DNA of 64,000 nt. Source: Thermopolyspora sp044507605 (GTDB taxonomy: Bacteria; Actinomycetota; Actinomycetes; Streptosporangiales; Streptosporangiaceae). Under the pieces are notes generated by a model. The model saw only the letters and a list, made by a program, of their open reading frames with translations. It was not told where the DNA came from and made no database searches. Shown here in pieces: positions 50,583 through 58,689 of this stretch. How positions within the stretch are numbered: the first letter of the stretch is position 1; each line of letters begins with the position of its first letter. The stretch lies in contig JBIQJI010000021.1 in the NCBI GenBank assembly GCA_044507605.1, positions 10,001 through 74,000 on the forward strand, read 5' to 3'. A program made the translations under genes and the position numbers.

Positions 50583-51826
50583 AAACCCTGGCCTCGGCCA
50601 TCGAGGCGGCCCGCCACCAGCGGGAATGGTTCGCGGACCTGCAGCGGCGGGTGGCCGCCGGCGAACCGTTCGCCGTCGTCAACGCCGACGTGCCCCAAGA
50701 GATCTTCCGGACGATGGACATCCCGTACGTCGTCAGCCAATGGTGGGCCTCCGTCGTCACCGCCAAACAGCGGTCCGGGCACTACCTGGAGCTGCTGCGG
50801 CAACGCGGCTACCCCGACCACTCCGAGCAGTACAACGCCGTCAGTCTCGGCTCGGCCTTCGACCCCGACCCGTCGTCCGGCCCGTGGGGCGGCCTGCCCC
50901 GGCCCACCCTGGTCGTGGCCGACGCCTCCGGCGACATCACCCGCAAGATCTACGACATCTGGGGCCGCGAACCCGGCATCACCGGCTACACCCTGGAAAG
51001 CGGCGCCGAGAACGAAGTGCCGGCCACCTGGTGGGACCTCATGCCGCACCGCTGGGAGCAGGCCATCGGCCCCGCCCGCCTCGACCTGCTGACCGCCGAG
51101 CTGGAGAACCTGGTGGCGTACCTGGAGACCACCACCGGCCGCGTCTTCCGCGAGTCGCGCTTCCGCGAGGTCATGGCCCTGGTCAACGAGCAGGAGGAGT
51201 GGAACCGCCGCACCCGCGACCTGATCGCCCGCACCCGCCCGGCCCCGCTGAGCGTCGTCGACGGCATCCCGTCCGTCATGCTCCCTCAGTGGCACCGCGG
51301 CACCGAATGGGGCCGCGACGCCGCCCGCCGCTTCTACGAGGAGGTCCGCGACCGCGTCGACAACGGCGTCGCCGCCTGTCCCGGCGAGCGGGCCCGCCTC
51401 ATGTGGATCGGCCGCGGCCTCTGGTACGACATGGGCTTCTACCAGCGTTTCCAGGACGAGTACGGCGCCGTTTTCGTCTGGTCCATGTACCTGGCCATCG
51501 CCGCCGACGGCTACATCCGCTACGGCGACGACCCCATGCGCGCCCTGGCGGCCCGCTTCGCCGCCTTCATCGACCAGCTCTACACCCCGCCCTGGTCCAG
51601 CGAGTGGTACGTCAAGGAGGCCCGCCTGCACGCCATCGACGGCGTCGTCCACCTGGTCTCCGACGACCCCCGAGGCGGCTACTTCACCACCAGGGCCCTC
51701 AGAGCGGCCGGCTTCCCCGTCATCGAGATCGAAGCCGACAACGTCGACACCCGCACCTACGACAACACCGCGGTCGCCGACCGCATAGCCGAGTGGCTGA
51801 AAGCGGAGGTCCTCCCCAGAACCTGA
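50570..51826 (+). CDS. 2-Hydroxyacyl-CoA dehydratase/benzoyl-CoA reductase-like subunit 2, cysteine-depleted
   Basis: This 418-aa partner subunit is recognisable by NADVPQEIFRTMDIPYVV, LPRPTLVVADASGDITRKIY, a long helical middle and the final HAIDGVVHLVSDDPRGGYF then GFPVIEIEADNVD. In canonical members each of these blocks carries a cluster Cys; here none does. The only Cys seen is in an unrelated loop (VAACPGE). GTG 50570 follows GGAGG by seven bases and overlaps subunit 1 by 13 bases. No ATP-dependent activator gene is in the window. The reaction is therefore uncertain. Confidence 0.75.
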   Translation: MRAVKTLASAIEAARHQREWFADLQRRVAAGEPFAVVNADVPQEIFRTMDIPYVVSQWWASVVTAKQRSGHYLELLRQRGYPDHSEQYNAVSLGSAFDPDPSSGPWGGLPRPTLVVADASGDITRKIYDIWGREPGITGYTLESGAENEVPATWWDLMPHRWEQAIGPARLDLLTAELENLVAYLETTTGRVFRESRFREVMALVNEQEEWNRRTRDLIARTRPAPLSVVDGIPSVMLPQWHRGTEWGRDAARRFYEEVRDRVDNGVAACPGERARLMWIGRGLWYDMGFYQRFQDEYGAVFVWSMYLAIAADGYIRYGDDPMRALAARFAAFIDQLYTPPWSSEWYVKEARLHAIDGVVHLVSDDPRGGYFTTRALRAAGFPVIEIEADNVDTRTYDNTAVADRIAEWLKAEVLPRT

Positions 51827-51883
51827 CAGGACATGCCGCCGGCCCAGCGGAAAGCGTGTTTTCGACAGATTCCGGTAGGCACG

Positions 51884-52657
51884 TCAGATGTCGAGCAGAT
51901 CAAGCTTGCGCTTGAGATCGTTGCCATTCCTGTAGGGCCAGTGCTTTTCCCGTTGCAAGCGTCCGACGACGATCCCCGGGGCGATCCCGATCTCCTCGGC
52001 GAAGTCCCGCACGGCCGCTTTCGAGGTCAGGCCGGCCAGCCGGGAGGCGTTCTGGGGGGGGATGAGCAGGTCGGCCGCGAAGCGGTCGGCCGCCGACTCT
52101 TTCGGATCGTCGACCGATGTCCTGTCGGCGAGGTCGATGCGGATGTCGTCGTCACCGTTCAGCACATGGTGCAGTTCGTGGAAGAAGCTGAACCACAGTT
52201 GATCGTCGGTGCGGTAGCGCCGGCTGAGCTGGATGACGCGCCTCGCTCCGATTCTTCGCGTCACTCCACTGACGCGCGCTCCACGGACCTCCTCGACGAA
52301 GACCACGGCCACTCCGCTGGCGGCACAGATCTGCTGCAGAAGCGGTCGGAACTCGTCGGCGGGATGCACGGTCAAAGACCGCAGCCGGGGAAGCGACTCC
52401 CTGAGCGTGGTCGCGTCGAAGCCGCTACATAGCAGTTGCTGCGCCTCGATTTCGCCCAGGCGGAGCCAGGTGGCCAACGGGCCGAGTTTGGAGTCTCGCG
52501 CCTTGGACTTTCTGAAGGCGCATGCCGTTGGCTGCTCGTACAACTCTCGCCATACGTCGACCGAGGCTACGGCGAAGAACGCCAGAAGCTGATCGATGCG
52601 CGACACCCGGTCCTTCGGCTCCTGCGGGAGCACGCCGCGCTTGACCAGTTCGGCCAC
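51884..52657 (-). CDS. ImmA/IrrE-type metallopeptidase without HTH
   Basis: This 257-aa protein has the zinc motif HELHH near residue 160 in SFFHELHHVL, downstream ESAADRFAADLLIPP, and an N-terminal region (MAELVKRGVLPQEPKDRV) found in the middle of longer HigA-like XRE-ImmA/IrrE proteins. The HTH domain those have in front is absent, and an in-frame stop lies upstream. The GTG at 52657 is the natural start. It is either an N-terminally truncated antitoxin or a stand-alone stress peptidase. A perfect 17-bp palindrome lies 20 bases upstream. No toxin gene is adjacent. Confidence 0.75.
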   Translation of the reverse strand: MAELVKRGVLPQEPKDRVSRIDQLLAFFAVASVDVWRELYEQPTACAFRKSKARDSKLGPLATWLRLGEIEAQQLLCSGFDATTLRESLPRLRSLTVHPADEFRPLLQQICAASGVAVVFVEEVRGARVSGVTRRIGARRVIQLSRRYRTDDQLWFSFFHELHHVLNGDDDIRIDLADRTSVDDPKESAADRFAADLLIPPQNASRLAGLTSKAAVRDFAEEIGIAPGIVVGRLQREKHWPYRNGNDLKRKLDLLDI

Positions 52658-52676
52658 GGGGACTTCCCTGCGAGAT

Positions 52677-52693
52677 TTACCTAGTAGGTAAAG
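52677..52693. promoter_or_regulatory. Perfect 17-bp palindrome TTTACCTAGTAGGTAAA
   Basis: Eight-base arms TTTACCTA and TAGGTAAA surround a single central base. It lies 20 bases upstream of the ImmA/IrrE start and is AT-rich in a GC-rich region. It is almost certainly a protein-binding site; which regulator binds it is unknown, since the adjacent protein has no HTH. Confidence 0.65.
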
Positions 52694-52833
52694 ACAGCGT
52701 CACCTTAGCGGAGGCATCGCCGGACTGCACGCGGATTGTGTCTGATCGATTGCCGTATGTGTTGCTCGTGGGGGAAAATCGCGGGGAAAATTCGCCGTGC
52801 TGGGGACTCGCTCGTTCACGCTGCGGGGGTGGG

Positions 52834-53439
52834 TCAGTCCTGCCGCCGGTAGGCGGCGATGAACGTCTCCATCGCCGCGTCGACGCCGGGTTTGTCGCCG
52901 GTCGCCAGGAGGTCGAGGAGGAGGCCTCGGACGACGGCCACGCCGAGGCGGGCCAGGGCCTTGGCCTGGTCGTCCGGGACGTCGTGGCGGTCGGCGAGGG
53001 TGATGGTGGTGTCGAGCCAGGTGTCGACCAGGCCCTCCAGGAGGGGGGTCGTCCGCGGGTCGCCCCGGAGTGCGCGGCCGTACAGTTCGAAGAACAGGCG
53101 TTCGTACGGCGCCAGGGCGGGGTCGGTGAGGCGGGCCCACAGGCGGCGCATGAGCAGGGCGAGGTCGGCGCCCGGGCCGAGGTCGGTCCAGATCTCGGTG
53201 AGGACGCGGCGCTGGCGTTCCTCGACGGCGCGGACCACTTCGACGAGCAGGCCGTCTTTCGAGCCGAAGTGGTAGATGAGCATGCGGTGGCTCGTTCCGA
53301 TCGCCTCCGCCAGTTTGCGGAGGCTGATGTCGGCGACGCCGTGGGCGCCCAGGTGGTCGATGCACGCGGTGAGCAGTCGTTTCTTCGCCTCACCCTTGCC
53401 ATCGTCTGTACCAAGTGGTACATGTACCGAATGGTTCAC
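52834..53439 (-). CDS. TetR-family transcriptional regulator
   Basis: This 201-aa protein has the N-terminal TetR HTH: KKRLLTACIDHLGAHGVADI, LRKLAEAIGTSHRMLIYHFG, SKDGLLVEVV. A helical ligand domain follows with LDTTITLADRHDVPDD and a conserved end. The frame is open much further upstream through the divergent gene; GTG 53439 is the only plausible start near the HTH and has no good ribosome site. The operator-like palindrome 53407-53428 then falls inside its first codons. Control of the divergent SRPBCC gene and of itself is likely. Confidence 0.8.
   Translation of the reverse strand: MNHSVHVPLGTDDGKGEAKKRLLTACIDHLGAHGVADISLRKLAEAIGTSHRMLIYHFGSKDGLLVEVVRAVEERQRRVLTEIWTDLGPGADLALLMRRLWARLTDPALAPYERLFFELYGRALRGDPRTTPLLEGLVDTWLDTTITLADRHDVPDDQAKALARLGVAVVRGLLLDLLATGDKPGVDAAMETFIAAYRRQD
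53407..53428. promoter_or_regulatory. Overlapping palindromes, probable TetR operator
   Basis: TGTACCA-AG-TGGTACA (53407-53422) and GGTACATGTACC (53417-53428) overlap and share a half-site, giving three TGTACC units. They sit between the TetR reading frame and the SRPBCC start at 53455. This is a compact operator able to bind a TetR dimer in two registers. Confidence 0.6.
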
Positions 53440-53454
53440 ACCGAGGAGGTTATC

Positions 53455-53919
53455 GTGCCGCGACACCGGTTCGAGGTCGAAGTGAAGACATCGGCCTCTC
53501 CCGAGCGGCTCTTCGCGCTGCTGGTCGACCACGCGAGCTGGCCCACATGGTCGCCGGTGGGCTCCTACCGGCTGGAGCGCGCCGGGCCGGAGGGCCCGCA
53601 GGGGCTCAACACCATCCGGGTCTTCCGCACCAGGTGGTGGGGCCGCACGGTCACCGTGCGGGAGCAGATCGTGGAGCTGGACCCCCCCTACAGGTTCGCC
53701 TACACCCTGCTGTCCGGCCTGCCCCTGAGCGACTACCGGGCCGTCATCGACCTCACCACGCTCATGGACGGCACGTGGATCCACTGGCATTCGTCGTTCG
53801 ACGCCAAGGTCCCCGGCACGGGTTGGCTCTACCGGAAGGTCCTCGCCGACTTCTCCGCCCGGACCCTCAAGGGTCTCGCCGCCCACGCGGAGCGGGAGGC
53901 GGCCCTGGGCGCGTCCTGA
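53455..53919 (+). CDS. SRPBCC (START/Bet v1-like) family protein
   Basis: This 154-aa protein starts with EVEVKTSASPERLFALLVDHASWPTWSPVG, the standard N-terminus of polyketide cyclase/dehydrase-like SRPBCC proteins. It continues with VREQIVELDPPYRFAYTLLSG and a long C-terminal helix. The fold binds hydrophobic ligands, and activity cannot be predicted. GTG 53455 follows GAGGAGG by five bases; an in-frame ATG lies upstream inside the operator. It is convergent with the ABC ATPase gene, ten bases apart. Confidence 0.78.
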   Translation: MPRHRFEVEVKTSASPERLFALLVDHASWPTWSPVGSYRLERAGPEGPQGLNTIRVFRTRWWGRTVTVREQIVELDPPYRFAYTLLSGLPLSDYRAVIDLTTLMDGTWIHWHSSFDAKVPGTGWLYRKVLADFSARTLKGLAAHAEREAALGAS

Positions 53920-53929
53920 GGGGCGGGCA

Positions 53930-55105
53930 TCAGGCCGGCAGGACGCGCAGGTGGGCCGGCGGGACCTGGAGCCAGACCTGGTCCGACGGCGCCTCCTCGG
54001 TGGACCAGAGGCGGCAGGAGACGCCTTCGGCGTCGAGGTGGTGCTCGATGTGCGGCCCGGCGAACATCGACAGGCGGCGCCGTGCCGGCCAGCGGTTCGG
54101 GCCGGTGGGCTCCGCCTCGGTCATCCGGCCGTGCTCGGGGCGCCACACCGCCACGGCTTCCGTGTGCTCCGTCAGGCCGGGGGCGGCCACCCCGGTCAGG
54201 GGTCCGTACGGCGAGCCGAGCGTGGCCGTGCCCGCCGCTTCGTCGACCGCGGTGACGGTGCCGGGGATCTCGTTGGCCACGCCGACGAAGTTGGCCACGT
54301 ATCTGGTGGCCGGGCGGGCGTAGATCTCGTGGGGCGTGCCGAGCTGTTCGACGTGGCCGGAGCCCAGGACGGCGATGCGGGTGGCCAGCTCCATGGCCTC
54401 GGTCTGGTCGTGGGTGACGTAGACGGCGGCGAAGCCGAGGCGGCGCTGCATCGCGAGGAGTTCGACGCGGAGGCGTTCGCGGACCTTGGCGTCGACGTTC
54501 GACAAGGGCTCGTCGAACAGGACCAGGCCGTCGCCGGCGACCAGGGCGCGGGCCAGGGCGACACGCTGCTGCTGGCCGCCGCTCATCTCGCCGGGGTACT
54601 GGCGGACCAGTTCGGGGATGCCGACCATCTCCAGCGCCTCGCGCACCTTGGCGGCGATCTCGGCCTTGCGCGGGCGGCCGGAGCCGTGGCGGTTGGTCAG
54701 CGGGTAGGCCACGTTGTCGAAGACCGACATGTGCGGCCACAGGGCGTACGACTGGAACATCATGCTGAGGCCGCGCCGCTCCGGCGGCACGTCCACCTTG
54801 CGGCCGGCGTCGAACACGACCGTGCCGCCGATCTCGATCAGGCCCGCGTCGGGGGTCTCCAGACCGGCGATCGACCGCAGCAGCGTCGTCTTGCCGCAGC
54901 CGCTCGGGCCGAGCAGGATGAGGAACTCGCCGGGCGCCACGTCCAGCGACACGTCGTCGACCGCGGCGGTGAGCGTGCCGTCGACACGACGGAAGCTTTT
55001 GCGTACGCCGGTGAGCCGCACGACGGGCGCGCCGGTGCCCGCACCGGTCTCGCCCGGGCCGCCGGGGGTGTCCGGGTTCGTCGTGGTGGTGTCCGTCGCG
55101 TGCAT
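53930..55105 (-). CDS. ABC importer ATPase (Fe3+/spermidine type, with TOBE region)
   Basis: This 391-aa protein has Walker A GPSGCGKTT, Q-loop FQSYALW, signature MSGGQQQR, Walker B GLVLFDEPLSNVDAK and H-loop VTHDQ. A C-terminal extension of about 150 residues is typical of the FbpC/PotA group and ends with a regulatory TOBE-like fold. It is last in a three-gene importer operon with the permease and binding protein upstream. The ligand group includes ferric iron, thiamine, phosphonates and polyamines. Confidence 0.9.
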   Translation of the reverse strand: MHATDTTTTNPDTPGGPGETGAGTGAPVVRLTGVRKSFRRVDGTLTAAVDDVSLDVAPGEFLILLGPSGCGKTTLLRSIAGLETPDAGLIEIGGTVVFDAGRKVDVPPERRGLSMMFQSYALWPHMSVFDNVAYPLTNRHGSGRPRKAEIAAKVREALEMVGIPELVRQYPGEMSGGQQQRVALARALVAGDGLVLFDEPLSNVDAKVRERLRVELLAMQRRLGFAAVYVTHDQTEAMELATRIAVLGSGHVEQLGTPHEIYARPATRYVANFVGVANEIPGTVTAVDEAAGTATLGSPYGPLTGVAAPGLTEHTEAVAVWRPEHGRMTEAEPTGPNRWPARRRLSMFAGPHIEHHLDAEGVSCRLWSTEEAPSDQVWLQVPPAHLRVLPA

Positions 55106-55123
55106 GGTCCCCCGCCTCGGGGG

Positions 55124-56875
55124 TCAGGGGTGGGTGCTGGGGAAGGGGGAGGCGCCGCCCCGGCCACGCCGCCGGGCGTACCAGGTGACGGGGAGGACCA
55201 CCAGTGAGGTGGCCAGGGTCAAGATGACGGAGATGGCGCCGAGCATGGCGTAGTCGCCGTTGCCGAAGACCTCCAGGATGCGGAAGCCCACCACCTCGTT
55301 GTCGGTGCCGGCGAGGATGGCGGACGCGCTGATGTCGCCGGCGATGGTGACGAACAGCAGCGCCCACCCGGCGAGCAGGCCCGGGGTCATCAGCGGCAGG
55401 GTGACGCGGCGGAAGGTGCGGCCCGGCCCGGCGCCGCCGACGCGCGAGGCGTCGGTGAGCTCGGGGGCGACCTGGCTGATCGCCGCGTCGGAGGCCGTGG
55501 TGGCCTGCGGCATGTGCAGCGACACGTACGCCAGCAGCAGGATCCACAGCGTGCCGCCGAGGTGGAAGGGCGGCCCGCTGAACGCCAGCACGAAGCCCAC
55601 CGCGATGACCAGGTGCGACAGCGTCGGCGGGAACTTGATCGCCGCGTCGACCAGCAGGCCGGTGCGGCGCCCCGCGCGGCGCACCAGCAGCGACACGACG
55701 GCCGCCGCCAGCATGCCGATCGTGGCCGCGACGACGCCGAGCATCAGGCTGTTGACCAGGGCCTCGCGGGTGACGGCGTCGGAGAGGGTGCGGGTGACGG
55801 CGTCGAGGTTGAGTTTCGACCAGTTGACCGTGTTGCTCCAGTAGCCGGTCAGTGACACCAGCACCAGCGCGCCGAGCGGCAGGATCGAGGTGAGCGCCAG
55901 GTAGAGCATGACGGCCACCCGCACCGGGGTGCGGGCCCGGCCGAGCCGCAGCGGGCGCGGCCGGGCGCCTTTGCCGCCGATGCGGGCGCTGCGGGAGCTG
56001 CGCAGCAGCCGCGACTGGACGTACCAGACGAGGGTGACGACCAGCATGACGACCAGGTTGAGGCTGACCGCGATGCCCGTCTCGGGCGGGTACGTGAACG
56101 ACAGCAGCCGCACGACCCGTACGGACAGAATGTCGAGGTGGGCCTGCGGCGCGAGGATCGCCGGGATGGAGTACAGCCCGAACCCGGTCCACACCATCAG
56201 CAGCGCGGCGGCGCCGAGGCTGGGCCGTACGGCGGGCAGCGAGACCCGGCGCAGCGTCTTCAGCGGCCCGGCGCCGCTGATGCGGGACTGTTCCTCCATG
56301 CTCGCGTCGGCGTTGCGCAGCCCTGCCGACACGATCATGAAGACGTACGGCACCTGGTAGATCGTGTAGACGAAGATCAGGCCGTACCAGGAGTGGATGT
56401 CGATGGGCCCCTCGGCGCCGTCGGCGCCGAACAGCGACCGCAGCGCCAGGTTGAGGTAGCCCGACCGTGCCGAGCCGAGCAGCGACCAGCCGATGGCGCC
56501 GGCGATCGGCGGCAGCAGGAACGGCACCAGCGGCACGATGTCGGTCAGCAGGCCCATGCGGGCGTCGGTGCGTTCGTTCACCCAGGCCAGCGCCGACCCG
56601 ACGAGCAGCGCGGCCACGCCGCTGCCGCAGACGACCACCGCGGTGTGCCAGAGCAGGGTGCCCAGGTCGGGCTGGGCGAGCATGTCGTGCACCGGGGACA
56701 GGTCGATCCGCCCCTCTTCGGTGAAGAAGGGGCGGATCACCACCAGGGCGAGCGGGTAGACCGCGAGGACGCCAAGCACCAGCGCCAGCAGGGTCGCGGC
56801 GACCTGGAACGGGCCGAGCCGGGCGAGCGGGCCCCCGCGGCGCCCCTCGCCTGGCCGTGCCTTGACCGCCGTCAC
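55124..56875 (-). CDS. ABC importer permease, two fused domains (FbpB type)
   Basis: This 583-aa permease has about twelve membrane spans and two copies of the binding-protein-dependent transport module. The first has its EAA loop at EEQSRISGAGPLKTLRRVSL and the second at LTDASRVGGAGPGRTFRRVTL. Fused permeases of this length are characteristic of ferric-iron and related importers. The GTG start overlaps the stop of the binding protein gene. It is translationally coupled in the operon. Confidence 0.9.
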   Translation of the reverse strand: MTAVKARPGEGRRGGPLARLGPFQVAATLLALVLGVLAVYPLALVVIRPFFTEEGRIDLSPVHDMLAQPDLGTLLWHTAVVVCGSGVAALLVGSALAWVNERTDARMGLLTDIVPLVPFLLPPIAGAIGWSLLGSARSGYLNLALRSLFGADGAEGPIDIHSWYGLIFVYTIYQVPYVFMIVSAGLRNADASMEEQSRISGAGPLKTLRRVSLPAVRPSLGAAALLMVWTGFGLYSIPAILAPQAHLDILSVRVVRLLSFTYPPETGIAVSLNLVVMLVVTLVWYVQSRLLRSSRSARIGGKGARPRPLRLGRARTPVRVAVMLYLALTSILPLGALVLVSLTGYWSNTVNWSKLNLDAVTRTLSDAVTREALVNSLMLGVVAATIGMLAAAVVSLLVRRAGRRTGLLVDAAIKFPPTLSHLVIAVGFVLAFSGPPFHLGGTLWILLLAYVSLHMPQATTASDAAISQVAPELTDASRVGGAGPGRTFRRVTLPLMTPGLLAGWALLFVTIAGDISASAILAGTDNEVVGFRILEVFGNGDYAMLGAISVILTLATSLVVLPVTWYARRRGRGGASPFPSTHP

Positions 56876-57936
56876 GAGCCGCTTTCCTGGCCCAGGCCGA
56901 GCAGCGAGTAGATGCGGTCGGCCGGGGTGCCGGTGAGGTCACGGTTGAACGCGTAGCGGGCGGGGAGCGTCGAGGGGTCGCGCGGCGAACCCGAGCCGGG
57001 GGTCGCGTTGAGCACCTTGCCGCCCTCCTCGCTCATCAGGTAGTGGACGAACAGCCGGGCGGCGTTCGGGTGGGCGGCCTTGGCGGCGATGCCGGGCACG
57101 AGTTCGGGGCCGGTCGACGCGGGCGGCTGCACGTAGGTGATGGGCGCGCCCTTGCTCTTCAGGTCCGTGACGATGGACTGGACGCCGGGCATGACGATGG
57201 CGCCTTCACCGGCGGCGAGCTGCTGGGTGGCGGGGGCCGAGCCGGCGGCGAGGATGGGCTGCTGGGCCTTGAGTTTGGTCAGGAACTCCTCGCCGTACTC
57301 CTTGATGATCAGGTTCCAGAACGGCGTGTAGGCCGCCGACGCGCGCGGGTCGACCAGGAGGATCTGGCCCTTCCACTTCGGGTCGAGGATGTCCTGCCAG
57401 TCCTTGATCGCGTCGGCGCCCTTGTCGGTGTTGACCGCGAGGCCGGACGGCTGGAGCTGCACCACGGCGGTGCCGTCGTCGGGCAGCAGGTACTTGTCGG
57501 GGAAGCCGTTCGGGTAGCCGGGGATGCCGGCGTCGGCGAGCTTGATCGTCCAGCCCTTGTCGAGCGCCTCGGGGATGAACGGCGTGTAGGAGCCCACGAA
57601 CAGGTCGGCGGCCGGTTTGCCGGTCGCGGCCTCGGCGGAGAAGCGCTGGGCGAGGTCGCTGGAGGTGAGCCGGATGAACTTGACCTTGATGCCGTACTTC
57701 TTGGCGAAGGAGTCCGACACGGCCTTGGCGATGTTCTCGGCCGGCACGCTGTACCAGACCAGCTCGCCTTCCTGCTGCGCCTTCTCGATGAGCGGGCGCA
57801 GCTCGGCCGGGGCGTCGGCCGGCACCGACGTGTCGCCGCCGCCCGACTCGCCGGACCCGCACCCGGTCGCCAAGAGCAAGGCGGCGAAGGCGGCGGCCGC
57901 CGCGGATCGCAGGGTACCGAGTCGTGGACGGGTCAT
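56872..57936 (-). CDS. ABC importer substrate-binding lipoprotein (Fe3+/extracellular solute type)
   Basis: This 354-aa lipoprotein (lipobox LLLATGC) has a type 2 periplasmic-binding fold: EGELVWYSVPAENIAKAV, FAKKYGIKVKFIRL, then the hinge region LLVDPRASAAYTPFWNLI, and LFVHYLMSEEGGKVLN near the end. The ferric-binding Tyr pair typical of FbpA is not evident, so the ligand may be an organic anion. The frame opens at 57993, but ATG 57936 follows GGAGGA. The upstream region has a 9-bp inverted repeat and motif site F. Confidence 0.87.
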   Translation of the reverse strand: MTRPRLGTLRSAAAAAFAALLLATGCGSGESGGGDTSVPADAPAELRPLIEKAQQEGELVWYSVPAENIAKAVSDSFAKKYGIKVKFIRLTSSDLAQRFSAEAATGKPAADLFVGSYTPFIPEALDKGWTIKLADAGIPGYPNGFPDKYLLPDDGTAVVQLQPSGLAVNTDKGADAIKDWQDILDPKWKGQILLVDPRASAAYTPFWNLIIKEYGEEFLTKLKAQQPILAAGSAPATQQLAAGEGAIVMPGVQSIVTDLKSKGAPITYVQPPASTGPELVPGIAAKAAHPNAARLFVHYLMSEEGGKVLNATPGSGSPRDPSTLPARYAFNRDLTGTPADRIYSLLGLGQESGS

Positions 57937-58032
57937 GGTTCTTCCTCCAGGGGCTGTGGCCGAGCGCCTCGGCTGGTGTAACGTCCCCGACACGCATGGT
58001 GTGCTTCATGCGTCACTGAGAAGATCGCTACG

Positions 58033-58055
58033 TTCTCAATGAACGACATTGAGAA
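58033..58055. promoter_or_regulatory. Perfect inverted repeat TTCTCAATG-N5-CATTGAGAA
   Basis: Nine-base perfect arms (58033-58041, 58047-58055) lie about 100 bases upstream of the importer lipoprotein start and directly next to motif site F. It is a strong candidate operator. It could also form an RNA hairpin in the 5' leader of the importer transcript. Confidence 0.6.
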
Positions 58056-58081
58056 TAGACGGGCGTTGATTTAACTGTCTA
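58056..58081 (+). promoter_or_regulatory. Shared motif site F (TAGACG-N14-TGTCTA)
   Basis: TAGACG (58056-58061) and TGTCTA (58076-58081) are 14 bases apart, matching sites A and B except for one base. The outer five bases form an inverted repeat (TAGAC/GTCTA), suggesting the true operator is palindromic. It is upstream of the Fe3+/polyamine-type importer. Confidence 0.55.
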
Positions 58082-58624
58082 CTGTCGTGAGATAACGACG
58101 ACGTCTCCGACCTGCTCGGATGCCGGCCTCCGCCCCCGGTCGTGGCCGACGTCGCGCAGGCGGCCGGTCGCTTCACCGGACCGCGGGTCGTCCCGTGCAT
58201 GGATCCGGACCCGCCGACGACCGGTCGAGGTACGTCCGCGGCGGCCCGCCTCGCCCACTCCGACACGTGACAGTCGGCGGCGCGCTCGGCGATCGTCCGG
58301 CGTGAGCCGGACGACAAGTCCCGCGTGGTCGACGCGAACGACTTCTGTCCGGCACTGGTCACCCCGTCAGGGTGCGTCGGGGGACGGCGGCCCGCCCGAT
58401 CGGCGCGTCGACGGGGATCGATGGTCCGATGGGGCCATGCGGTTCCATATGTGTAACATATAAGTCATCGACCGTAAATGCATCTGCCATCTACGATGGG
58501 CCCAGGAGGGTGTCCCGGCGGTGTGCGTTCTGCGTGGCCGCTTGGTGCAGGCCTCGGCGCGGGGTGATCACCCGGCGTGCCGGTCCGATGATGCGGGCCG
58601 ACGGTGAGGGAGTAGGTGGTCAGA
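58082..58624. other. Intergenic stretch, no gene seen
   Basis: About 540 bases lie between the importer promoter and the ligase promoter. Frames are open by composition only. An AT-rich palindrome, ATATGT-GTA-ACATAT, lies at 58447-58461 and may be another regulatory site. No RNA gene was recognised. Confidence 0.4.
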
Positions 58625-58654
58625 TTGACGATCGGATGAGAAAATGTCTAACTT
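58625..58654 (+). promoter_or_regulatory. Promoter of the ADP-forming ligase operon with shared motif (site B)
   Basis: TTGACG (58625-58630) and TAACTT (58649-58654) are 18 bp apart and 36 bases before the GTG at 58690. TTGACG-N14-TGTCTA is embedded exactly as at 37462. The sequence ATGAGA just before TGTCTA is also shared with site A. Confidence 0.6.
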
Positions 58655-58689
58655 TGGGGCGTTTCTCGACTGATGGAGGTGGGTGCCGA

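Noticed and set aside
58036..58362. Minus-strand ORF between importer and ligase promoters
   Set aside because: No ribosome site and Arg/Ser/Pro-rich shadow composition; it covers the operator-like repeats, so a promoter region is the better explanation.
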